This document shows, piece after piece, positions 44,999 to 55,789 of a stretch of 64,000 nt of DNA (positions within the stretch are counted from its first letter, which is position 1; each line of letters begins with the position of its first letter). This DNA is from Allomyces arbusculus (lineage: Eukaryota; Blastocladiomycota; Blastocladiomycetes; Blastocladiales; Blastocladiaceae). Both the position numbers and the translations under genes were made by a program. Location: assembly GCA_027604705.1 (NCBI GenBank), contig JADHYV010000030.1:186001-250000 (forward strand). The letters are read 5' to 3'. The notes under the pieces are model-generated. The model saw only the letters and a list, made by a program, of their open reading frames with translations. It was not told the DNA's origin and did no database searches.

Positions 44999-46325
44999 CT
45001 ACCCACTCGAAAAAGCCGGACTACCAGTCCTGCACACTTGCGGCGTCTCCAACTCATCCACCGACCCAAGATCCAGCTGTCCTATCGTGTCAATGCTGGC
45101 GCACCGCGCTTCGCCGCCGCTGCCGCTCGACGCTGTCTGCCGTGCCGCTGCTGCCGCCATCGGCCCCACCCACCGCCTGTTCCGCGCGCGAGTGCGCACG
45201 ATCATCTTGAACAAAGTTTTGACAACGAGCCAGCACGTGGTAAAACTGGTCGACACGGCCATGCGAAAAAAAACGTGTTCTGCGTCGCGAGCGTATTGAA
45301 CGCGAGCTGCGCGGCCCAAATGACGAGGTGCCCGGCAGTGAGCAACCAAACCGTTGTCATGAGCGCGGTCTGTATCGACTTGCCGTTGCTGGTGCTTGTC
45401 AGTGTCGTGCAGCGCGTCGCGGAAACTCAAAGCGACGAAGCAATGGAGCGCGACCGGGAGACACGTTGGGCGGAGGTGGAACAACGTCAGGACACGGAGA
45501 GGACTCGGACCACGAGCAACTGCCAGAGCGGTCGTGAGTGGAGCAGAGACAGCGTCGGTGGCGCGAGTCATGGCGCTTGTGCCAGCGGTCGAGCCCATGT
45601 GCACCATCGAGCAGCCAGTCGGCGCAGTGCGGACCGGCTCCGATTCACGCCGCCAACAATTCCATTTCGACCTTGATTCTTCCTGGCCGTTGCAGGCCAA
45701 AGGTGGCGGCGGTGACACGCGAGCGCGACATAGGCTGTCATAATCAAGGCAGCAATCGGGAAGATGGCGTTCACGTAGCAAATCACTCCACCACCACGAC
45801 TACAACTAGGCGTTCTTGTTCCAATCGGTAACTGGCGTGAGAGGCAGATTGTCGGCAATAAACGGCGGTGCCAAGAGCCACGTACCACGTACAGTCGTGC
45901 TTTGCGACTCGAAGCACAAGCTCGCGACACGGAGCGTGGTAATGAGCAGCGACAGGCCACCTACGGGGAATAACAGGATCGACCGCGCCATGTCGTATTC
46001 GTGCCAGATGGAGATGTTGGGGAACAGCGCCTTCAGGACCGTAATGAGCACATTGGTCGTTTCGCTAACAATGCAAGCAGCTGCAATCACGAGCAATTCG
46101 AGTCGGCCGTCACTATCGCCAAAGCACCGCGATCAACGCCCATAGAACTGAGCAGCACGCCGTCGCTGGTCGCGTCACCTCTCTTGTTCTTAGAGCGTCG
46201 TAGCAATGGACACGAGAAAAAGGCGCGCGACGAGACTGACTTGCTGGTGCTCGAAACGACAACATGATATCGAGCGCAAACGCCAGCAGGCCCAAGACCC
46301 ACGACGTGACAATGAAAATGCGCAT
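44999..46325 (-). CDS. Orphan multi-pass membrane protein related to the gene at 11.2-13.4 kb, multi-exon, possibly damaged
   Basis: Hydrophobic exon pieces occur in order on the minus strand. They are MRIFIVTSWVLGLLAFALDI (46.3 kb), IVSETTNVLITVLKALFPNI and FPVGGLSLLITTLRVASL (46.07-45.85 kb), YVNAIFPIAALIMTAYVAL (45.78 kb), TTVWLLTAGHLVIWAAQLAF (45.36 kb) and STSFTTCWLVVKTLFKMIV (45.25 kb). A short polar tail ends at 44999. Order, spacing and local similarity mirror the seven-pass protein at 11231-13360, but here introns separate the segments and the big loop is much shorter. The last two segments are in different frames across an eight-T run, so a one-base indel or a tiny intron must be invoked. 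Exon ends are not resolved. It converges on the P-loop gene with 116 bp between stops. Confidence 0.5.
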
Positions 46326-46399
46326 CAAAAATCCCTTGTTGGGCAGAATTGTGATCGTGCCTTGAAGGGTTTGTAGTGGATGGCGGGACTAATCGACAG

Positions 46400-48960
46400 C
46401 TGTGCTTGGATCGCGACTTGGAGCGTGCTGCAGTGCGGCGAGTGATGTAGAATTGGCGGCGAGCATTTCCTGTCAAGGAGGGAACTGGCGGAGGATCGGC
46501 CCTTGGCGACCGAGGGCCAACTCGGCAGACGCGTTGCCAACTGTGCCTCTTGCCAGCAGTCGACGATGAGGCAATGAACAGCCTGCCACATCGGTGACAA
46601 ATCCGCACGGCTCAATTCTCGTCGGACGCGTGCGCCATTATCATTGGGCCGTTTGTAGCAAGTTGGAGTCATTTTTGTTCTCATCCTTGTGGTGGAGGCT
46701 CGCAGCCCGGCAGTAAAGCACCCATGTAATGGTCGGGACTTGTCGATCGAATGTTCGTGATCACAATCACATCGCGTCTCCAGTGTAGATTGACTCATTC
46801 ACCGCGGGAGAATGGAACAATTCTTCCCACTGCCAGCCATCCACCCACCCGGTCCCGCCCTTCTCGAAATATATCTCAGGGTACATCAAATCAATTCGCT
46901 CGCAAAGAATTCTCTAGCTGTACAGCGAGAGTTTCTTGTTACAGCAGTTCTGCAAACACATTCTCATGAAAAACCCTGTGACACCACGTCACTGCTGCTC
47001 AACATTGCCAGCTACGCATCGCCACACTCCGCCGAGCTGCAAGCTTCCATGCTCAAAACTGCCATGCTGCTAGCTGCAGCGTCGCCAGGCTTGTAAGTGG
47101 AACGCCATTAGCCACTGTGACGTTGCCAGTCTCTGCCTGGCTGCAAGCTGCCTCGCTCCATACTACCACGCTGCCAGCTGCGTTGTCGCTGTTGGGTGAC
47201 AGTACATTGTACCAATTTGCGATTGGAACGCTGTCGAAATCGTTGGGCGACAGGTGCTTGAGCTGGAACAGATCCCTGTTGCTGGATTTATGTGGTGCCT
47301 GCCCATTCTTCCTGCGCGAGCAGCGCAGTTAGAGCGACTGTCCATTTCTTTTTGGTGTCAATCATCTGATACAGTGCAGGCCCACTCTTCCAGCGCGCAT
47401 AGCGCTGTCTGAGCAATCGGTGAGCGCTACTTCCACCAATCCCGTTGCTGAATTTATCATATTCCCACCTACCCGAGCGAGTTCAGCATATTCCGGTCCA
47501 GTTTGCCCTCCCACCTGCTTGATCTGAGAGCATTTATCGCTTTTGTTACCCTCGCCACTAAGCGAGGATAATCACAAGCTCAATGTCTTCAACAACGATG
47601 CTACAACTCGCCTCAATACCAACCGTTTGGAGTGTCTTGGCTCTGTGCGCCAGGTCTTTGAAAGAGGTCACACTCTGCAGCCACAACATCTGTTGCAGAC
47701 GCGCTGCAACTCGAATTGATGACAGGTCGCTACGCACCCCCTTTGCCTTTTGGAACGGGTCAACAGCACGCATGTCTTCTGGCATCTTGTGACTGCGGTC
47801 ACCTGAAGCAAGCTTGCCAAGGCCTTTCACGATTGCGTGCTGGGTTGCTGGCGTGACGTGGAAGCATCAACGAACCATCGCAACGCGCGGATATACAATC
47901 CCAAAACACAGAGAGCGGGAAAGACCACGACCAAACTCGCCTTCGCCTCCCTTCTACCTGCCAACGAACCGTTCGCGCGCGCCTGAGGAGTCCTCTTGGC
48001 GCCTTGTCCGGCTCTCACAGACCCTGCCCGCGGCGACGATCCTGATCCTTGAATTGTTTGATAGTGTCCTGTGCGTCAGCAAAAGCAAGGGTACAGCCAG
48101 AGACAATGCTGGGCGCGCAGCGCCAGCACCCAAGTGGCTCATGACTGGCCGTAGCCCATACAACAGCCCTGCCAAGTTGGCAGCGACGTTGGGAGCAACA
48201 GCGTGCTGCTATAAGGGTGGAGAAGCGGGGCAGCAGCTGGTGAAATCGATCTCAAGCAGCATATTGGCCAAATGAAGGTCACATCACATACTTCGTTGGT
48301 AACAAATGACGGTGATGGTTGCACGTCAGCAATCGTGCCCTCCTCAGGGACCGAGCTGACTAGTGATTGCCGACTATTCCAATGCGCGGAGTCGGCGACA
48401 GAAATTATCGCGCAGATTGTGTCGGTCGTAAATTGTAGCAGTCGCCAAATATCTGCCACAATGTTTTGTGAAACAGGTGCAACAGAGGCTATGTGTGAAC
48501 TTGGGGGGCTGAGAGCTGTGCAGTGCCTGCCGCTTGTTTACAGCGTCCAAGTGCGCGAATCATGGCATCCTGATCAATAGCTCAAAGTCATGGGCGCCAC
48601 GTCCCAGAATCGTAAATTTCGCATTCCTGATGCTGTTCGCTCCCTATCATGGGCACCTTGAAGGAACAACAGTCGCATTTCTGCAGCGGACGCGGCGATG
48701 CGGCCTGAGCTCGCCTGCAAAATGTGAGATGCGACTTGCCGCTGCGTCGTATGCAGAACCTTGACCGCAGTATGTCGCCCATTCCGCACTGTCACCCCAT
48801 TGATCGTGTGCGCGATCAAAAATGCGTAGCGCCCCCATAACCAACCCGTATTGAGACATTTTATAAGCAACGTGACGGCAGGACCAGACTACCCGCAATG
48901 ATGAACCACGAACGTGCGTCTCACGAAAATCACACAAAGACTTCGCATCGACACATCAGT
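46400..48960. other. 2.5 kb without a recognisable gene
   Basis: Both strands have frames of 60-150 codons, none with motif, composition or homology within the window. Around 47.0-47.2 kb short GCTGCAAGCT/CTGCCAGCTGC-type motifs recur loosely. This is the largest empty block in the window. Confidence 0.45.
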
Positions 48961-48969
48961 CCCTTCCAT

Positions 48970-51900
48970 TCACAGGCAATCGCGTGCAGCCAAGACACAT
49001 ACCCGCACCGCTGTTGCGGCACTGGCCCCTTCGAGCACAACCCCGCCCAGGCGCGTGACCGCCGCCGCGTCTTGCCGGGGCACCGAGACAAACGCGCACC
49101 ACGACCGTTTCCCCGGCAGCGGGACCTCCTTATTCAGGTCTACGTTCCATTGGTCGTGCCGAAATTGCGCAGCGCGCACACGAGGTTCTTGGTTGCTGAA
49201 TTCTGGATGGACTTGGCGGGAGATTCAAGAGAAGAAAGACGGGCGAGGAACAAGCTCGGGAGCGGGGACCACAATCTGGCGGGATCATGCGAGTCGAGTC
49301 AGCAAGTCGAGTCAGCAAGAGGGTGAACGCAACTCGACGCGTTGGTATATGTACAGGAATGCGAACCTCAAACAGGGCACCGCTCATCACCAACTGGCCG
49401 AGTCGGGCCGCTTTCTTGGCAGCACTACGCGGAAAATAGCCACATGGCCTGGAGTCGGGTGGTGGTGGTCGGTGGAGCTGAAGGGTGGCGGAGATTGGAG
49501 CAATGTCAGGTAAGGAAGGAGTCAGCGACGAAGAGTGAAGGTTAAAACGCCGGTTGTCCATTTCCCACGCCCTTGATAAAAAAAAGTACCAACATGACAA
49601 ACACCAACCACCCTCAATAAATAACCGCTCTTCACCGGCGCGACCTCCTTGGCGGCCGCGGCGGCAACAACGGCGGCGGCGTGTGACTCGACCCAGTGCC
49701 ACGCCACGGCCCACGCTCCCGCGATCGCGACCGCGACCTTGACCGCGACCGCGACACATGCCTCGATCGCGACCGACTGCGACTGCATGACGGTCCATGG
49801 CTTGGATGCCGCGGCCGCGAGCGCGACCGCGATCGGGACCGCGACCGGTGCATCTTGCGCCGTGCGCGTTCACGGACCCCACCTAATCGACGGCCTGTCG
49901 TCTTACCCGGCTCGTAAATGTTCAGGTACGGCGCCGGTGCCGGTGGCGGCGGGAGCGGCGGCGGGAGCGGCTGCGACATGGACCCGTTGGAACTCCCGGT
50001 CCGCACTGCACTACCACCGCTGGGTGCATGGCCGCGCGGCTCGATCATGCTCGACGACCGGCGCAACTGGTGGCGCAAATCGGTCGGTGGCAAAGCTGAC
50101 GTGGGCGGCACGGGCGGCGACGGCGACCCGACGTGTGTATCAGCCATGGACGCGTCGTCGCCGGTGGTTGAGTGGACGTCGTCGTGGGTCCGCATGGGGG
50201 ACGCGCAGATAGATTCGGGGGCCGAGCCATGGGGCGCGTAGGTCGTCCAGGACGTGGCCGATGGGGACCGGTCCGGTGCCGGATCAGAAGGCGGTGGCAA
50301 AGAGGGTGGGAGCGCAGTGACGTTCAGCGACCGAAACGATAGTCCCGTTGCGCGCGTGGAGTGGAGAAACGAGATGCCACCTCCGCTTGGCACTCGGTCG
50401 TGCTGCGCCGAGACCAAGAATGAGAGACCGACTGGCGTCGACGGGTGCGGGTCGTGCGTGTCCGAGGGCATCGCGTACTGCGGCTCGGCGTCGGGTTGCG
50501 ACTGGGGCCATGCATTGTGTTGGAAGATCGAGGCCGAAAGCGTCCGTTTTAGCGGTTCTGAGGACTGAGTTGGTGGACGCGGTGATTGCGGTGCAGGGGC
50601 GGCAGAGTGAGCCGAAAAACGCGGTGGCGGTAGCAGCGGCGGAGGAGGAGGGGCAGCTGAACGAGTCGAATGGGGTGATGGCGGCGGAGGTGCAGCATGA
50701 TGATCCGGAAGATGCGGTGGAGGCAGCAGCCGCGGCAAGGGAGGAGCAACAGAATGGGCCGGAAGGCGCGCTGGGGGAAGCAACGGCGGCGGTTCCGCGA
50801 CTTCAGGGACGTCCACGTCCATAACGTCAGGATGCACGTCGGGCGCCGGACTTGCCTCGGGAAACCCGAAAGAGCGCGTCTGCGGCGCAACGTCGTGCGC
50901 CAGCGTCGTTGTTGATGAAGATGGCTCCGTCACTGCTGGTGCAACGGGCGCAGAGACCTGCTGCTCTGGCCGAGCCGAGTCGCATGTTGGTGGGAATGGT
51001 GGAAGCACACGGGCAGAACTCGCCGGCGGCCGCTCTTCGGGCTCAGGAGCAAATGAGCGCTGGAACGTGCGCATTTGGAGCGGGCTCGTCGGGCCAGGCG
51101 ACATGTCCATTGGTTCAGGCAAATCTGTCGCCGTCGGTTCCCATGGGAATGACTCACTCGATGCCACTGGTGTTGCAGCGAGTGGGGAATGTGCTCTATG
51201 AGGGGATGGTGTTCGTGGTCGAGGAAGCGACGGTTCCCGTTGCGGCTGATCGCGAGAATCAGCGGCATTGTGGCCACAATCGCGGGCTGCAGGGCGGTCG
51301 CGTGGTTCCCGCTCAGCGACCAGCGCCCCAGAGCAAGCTAGATTCGACGGTAGACTGTCGGGTTCGGGCTGCGCGCGAGGCTCGAGGGGAGGCTGATCAA
51401 AACGAGGTGGCGGTCGAGATTGCTCCACTGGTGGAGGTTGCTCAGGAGGAGATGGAAGAGCACGAGCGTTGGGCGCAGACGGAAGTGGTCCAGGATCGGG
51501 TAAAGGTGGAGCAGCAGCACGAGGCGAAATCGGTGGTCGTCGGGGGAGCTCCGGTGGCGTCAACGCATCAGGAGCAACGGGAGCCTCGCACGGGTAGCAT
51601 GGGCCCGAATTCGCCGCGTCATGGCCGTAATCGTCGTCGGAATCTGACAGCAGGTCAATGATCATGGATTCGAGCGACTGGCGAGCGCGACGTGGAGAAC
51701 GAACAGGCAGCGCACGAGCGGGAGCCGACACGGGCGGCGTCCTGGGCGGTGATGGTCCTGGTCGGTCCCCATCTGGTGCTAGCGACGGGGGGCACGAGGC
51801 CAATGGGCACGCTGCAGCATCGTGAGGTTGGTCAGCGGGTGGAGCGGCGGGTACTGCACGAGACGCGTCGTGTTCGGGAGCAGCGACAGGAGGTGGCCGT

Positions 51901-52700
51901 ATTGGAGTGGTCGGATGTTGCTGTTGCGTATCCGCATGCGGTAACGGCGTCGCACGCGCCGGTGGAGACGCAGGAACGGTTTTGGGCGCATTTCGTCCCG
52001 GCTCAGCGCACTCAGGTCGCCCGTCGGCAGGTCCTGGCGAGGCACGAGGCGCTTGCGGCGCGTTCTGCGCGACTGAAGAGTACACGGCAGGTGACGACGA
52101 TGCCGCGGGCTGTTCCGAGCGCGCACTCGACGGCGATGGCGACGGGGCGGGCGTGCTCCTCGGCGGGGTCAATGCTCCACACGATGCAGCGGGATCAACG
52201 ATGGCGGGAATAGTGACGGCAGCAGGTGGAGGTCGTGGCACGTCAACCTGCATGAAAGACGGCTGCGCGGATTCGTTCGTACGCGGTGGTGGTGGTGGAG
52301 CCGGCCGCTGGGTCTCAAGTGCCGCGGTGCGCTGAGCTTCCATACTGCTTGGCGTGCTCACATGGTCGGGAGCAGTGACATGACTAGGCGGCGGGGACAA
52401 ATCTGGTTTCGAGATGGTCCCAACGATAGGAGCACCGCCGGCATGACGGATACGGGCAGCAAGTTCGTCGGAAAGCGGCATCAACGACCGAATGAGGGCG
52501 AGGCCAGCGGGCGTGTACTGGCGCGACAAGTCGACGAGAGCCTCGAGCAGCGTCTGGCCCACGAGCGACACGGTTCCCGGCGCGGTCGTGGCCAGGTCGT
52601 GCACGACGGCGGGGCCGTAAATGGTAACGTGCGGTCCGGGGGCACTGTCTGCTGCAGATGGGGCGCGTGTCGAGAAGCGGAGCGACAGATTGACGGCAAA
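48970..52700 (-). CDS. Large Pro-rich SR-like protein, copy v
   Basis: After an acceptor (ccactag, 52701-52707) one open frame runs from 52700 to 49632, over 1000 codons. N-module: FAVNLSLRFSTRAPS, PHVTIYGPAVV, GQTLLEALVDLSRQYTPAGL and ALIRSLMPLSDELA. Then come ~780 residues of Pro/Ser/Ala-rich linker and a terminal RS domain (RSRSRSRSRSRPRHPSHG). Downstream are SGALFE, an intron at the family position, and RRM2 pieces (PVFLLLNLP; EVPLPGKRSWCAFVSVP) reaching 48970. RRM2 is in at least two frames, with one base apparently missing just before VFLLLNLP. So the N-module/linker/RS part looks maintained while the RRM part is damaged or mis-sequenced. The 5' exon is unresolved; its start region faces POLE3 about 0.5 kb away, suggesting a shared promoter. 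Confidence 0.6.
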
Positions 52701-53206
52701 CTAGTGGACCATGACGAATCGCATGAGCTCTTGCGAGTCCACCTTGTAAAAAGTATGAGCGGGACAAGTACTTCGTCGGCACGACAAGGTGGGTCGGCGC
52801 CAGTCCGGCGGCCTCGACGAGCAACGCTGAAGAACGACATGATGCTGTTGCTGTTCGTGCACTGGTGGGCGCGTTCTTGTGGTTTGCTGCTGGTCCGTAT
52901 TATTGCCAATCGCGCGCTCTGATGGTCGGCCTGGTCGTGATCGTTGTCGTCGCTATCGTCTTGCGGATGCGGGTGGCGGAGTGGAGCGATGGGAGCGGAT
53001 GAGGTGGATGGACAGAGCGCAGGCAGTAACGATTTGCTGCGACTTGGGACTCTGGTCATGCCTTTGAAACGTGTTGCACGCACGGCTCGACCAAACCGTC
53101 TCGCACCGACGACGGTTTGTTCCCATTCTCCCTCCATTTCCAATTGCATCGCAACGTCTCAGCGACTTCAATCGGGCCTGACGCGGTTCAAACCGACGCC
53201 ATCCAC

Positions 53207-54080
53207 ATGCCGCAAACCAACAACGACGAAGACCCCTCGAGCATCAACGACTATGGCCTGCCCAAGTCGCAAATCGCCAAAATCTTCAAGGAGTCGGTAA
53301 GTGGCCTACAGCACCCATCTACGAAGACCCAAGACGCGACCATATTTTGCGAAAACAACAGCTCGGGCTATGATTGACAATTTCCCTTGCCTGACCACAC
53401 GCCGGACACCAGGTGCCGCCAGGAACCAGCTTGCAGCGCGAAGCGCGCGAGGCCCTCGACCAGGCGACCGTCACCTTCGTCAACTACTTGACGTTCATGT
53501 ACGTGACCCCTTTGAAATCTTTTCCATTGCGACCGTGATGCTCATGCGCACCTTCTCCACCGGCAGGGCCACCGAGATCACGACCAAGGCCGGGAAAAAG
53601 ACGATCAGCCCCAACGACGTGCTCACAGCCCTTGAGGCCATGGAAATGCCCGACTTGGTCCCAACATTGCGCGAAGCGCTCGACCGTACGTTGAATGTTT
53701 GGGCCGGTGGCTCGCAGACATGGCCGCGCATCTCGACTCGCTTGCTGACCTCGAATCCCGTCAATTCACCAGAATTTCAGCAGCAAAAGCAAGCGAAACG
53801 CGCCGCGAGTGGGCCCAAGACTAAGGACGTGCCATCAAGCGCGCCTCCCACCGAGCCGCCAGTTCCTAGTGCCGAAGTCGACGAGCCAGACGCCGAGATC
53901 GACCTGCCAGCGGCGACAGCAGCGACTACCAACTCGACCGCATCGGCTGTAACAACGGCTGTGACCTCAACCCCCGCTCGCGGCTCGGCCACTTGGCTCG
54001 CGTCCGTGGCCGCCAGCCCCGCCAACGACGATGTCAACAGCGACGAGGAAATCGACATCATGGACGTTGACGATGATTGA
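53207..54080 (+). CDS. DPB4: DNA polymerase epsilon subunit / CHRAC histone-fold protein (POLE3/Dpb4)
   Basis: Four exons, 53207-53296, 53413-53498, 53567-53685 and 53773-54080, give 200 residues with matching phases. The spliced histone fold reads DYGLPKSQIAKIFKESVPPG, SLQREAREALDQATVTFVNY and TISPNDVLTALEAMEM, then a Gln/Lys helix and an acidic C-terminal tail (NSDEEIDIMDVDDD). POLE3/Dpb4 pairs with a second histone-fold subunit in DNA polymerase epsilon and in ISW2/CHRAC-type remodellers, binding DNA and histones in the nucleus. Length and acidic tail fit the family. The introns are 116, 68 and 87 nt. It ends 70 bp from the oppositely oriented ESF2 gene. Confidence 0.9.
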
Positions 54081-54150
54081 AATCAATCTCGAAAGTATCT
54101 TGTTGAGTGTGCACCAATATATATCCATATTTACACCCCACCGCGCCCGA

Positions 54151-55492
54151 CTACCCAAAGATTTTGGACAGCACGCCCTTAACCTTCGACAAGTCCTCGC
54201 TCGCGCCCGATTCCTCGACATCGTGCACGACCTTGCGCTGCTTGAACCGGCGCCGGATATTGTTCATTTCCGACGCTGCCGCGTCGCCCGCATTCGCCTT
54301 GATGGCGTTCGCGTGCGACTTGGCCGTGGCCAGGTCGGCCGCGGCAGAGGCAGCTGCCGCTGCGGCGGTCGCGTCGGCCTCGTCGTCGGCGCGCTTGCGC
54401 TTGGCCTTTTTCGCCTCCATGGCCGAGACCATCTTGCCCTTCGCCACGTTGTCGAGGTAGACCTTGTTCTCGCGCTTGGCCTGCATAATCTCGTTACGCA
54501 GCCGCTGCTCGCGCTGGCGCTTCTCATAGGCTAGCCGCAAAAAGGTGGAGAACGTGAGCGGGACGGCGAATTCCACCAAGGTACGGAAACAAGCAAGCAC
54601 GCGTACCAATCTGCTCCGTCAAATGGTGCCACTTGAACTTGGGCAAGTACTTTAAGTTCCAAATACTGTCGTGCCATTTGGACAGTTTGCGCCCACCAAT
54701 CAGCTCATTGTTGAGCGCTTTGGCCACGGCTTTCGCCTCGCGCTTATCGAGAAACTCGATCCAGCCCTCGACATAGTTTTTGCGGCCGTTGCCCGTGTAC
54801 TTTTTCCGCTTGTGCGCCGACTTGGCGTCCTCGAGAGCCAGGTAGATGCGGCCAATGTCGGCGTACTGCGAAAGCAACTTGCGCACCACGTCCGGCGGCA
54901 TGAACCGCGGAACGCGCGACATGTAAACGAGACCCGTGCGGTCGGTCTTGGCCTTGAAGTCACTCAGGTCCTTTTCGCTGAGGATTTTTTTGGCGGCGGG
55001 TTTCTTGCGGCGCAATGCGTCGTCATCGGCACCGGATGCGGAGCCAGCGTCGGATGCAGATACAGCGTCGTCGTCGGCGTCGAGGTCCTCATCGCCATCT
55101 TCACCGCTTGCTGCGGCATCCTCGTCGTCGCTCGCGTCGTCGCTATCCGCGCCAATGTCGGCACCGTCGTCAGCACTCTCGTCGTGCGATTGATCGCCGT
55201 TCTCGTCGGCATCGTCCTCGGAATCAACGTGATCCGCTTCGAGCCCGAGCGTCGCGAGGTTAAACCGGTCGTCGACGGCCTTGAATCGGTCGTCCATAGA
55301 AAACCGCGAGTCCTTGGTCACGGGAACCAAATCGGCACCGTTTTCATGGCCATGCTGCGGTGCGCTCCTCGGTGATGCTGGCAGGGCAGCGGCAGCGGTC
55401 GCGGGTGCAGCTTTGGGACTTGCCGCACTTGCTGATGATGGCGCAGCCGACGTAGATTTCGGGCTGCTCTTCCTGCTGCTCCTTTTGGCCAT
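54151..55492 (-). CDS. ESF2: Pre-rRNA processing factor ESF2/ABT1
   Basis: Two exons, 55492-54607 and 54530-54151 (76-nt intron), give 421 residues. After a Ser/Ala-rich start and a long acidic region comes the RRM: TGLVYMSRVPRFMPPDVVRK, NYVEGWIEFLDKREAKAVAK, LNNELIGGRKLSKWHDSIWN. It is followed by the diagnostic LKYLPKFKWHHLTEQIAYEK, which the splice junction restores. The C-terminus is a basic helix ending KVKGVLSKIFG. ESF2/ABT1 acts in the nucleolar small-subunit processome and, in yeast, stimulates the helicase Dbp8 during 18S rRNA maturation. Tail-to-tail with POLE3/DPB4. Confidence 0.92.
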
Positions 55493-55789
55493 GGTGGTGC
55501 TGGTGATCGTGATGCTGGTCGTCGTCGCTGTCGTCGCGAGTGGCGGAATGCGAGAGTGACCTGGACGATTGGTGCGCGATGCTCATGTGAGCGCAGCTGA
55601 GTGGTTGGCATGCAAGTGCAGAGAGCAACCGACGCCCTCACGTGTCAACTCTCCACGCCCAAGTGTCTCGGTCGACTGGCATCGTACCAGCAACTTCTAT
55701 AACCCTCAGCACCGATCCTACGCCATCAAGTTGAAGCAATAGATTGCAGTCGACCAGCAAAACGCGCCAGTACCCGATCCTCGTTGACC
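55493..55789. promoter_or_regulatory. Shared upstream region of ESF2 and the TBC gene
   Basis: About 300 bp between divergent starts; no specific element recognised. Confidence 0.4.

Noticed and set aside
46960-47340. Loose GCTGCAAGCT-type recurrence suggesting a tandem repeat
   Set aside because: Spacing is irregular and matches are short; not supportable as a repeat array.
47558-48937. Frames of 60-150 codons in the gene-poor block
   Set aside because: No motif, no match to anything in the window, no consistent splice continuation on either strand.
49649-52335. Plus-strand Gly/Arg/Gln-rich frames opposite SR-like copy v
   Set aside because: Complement of Pro/Ser/RS-rich codons; no start context or homology.
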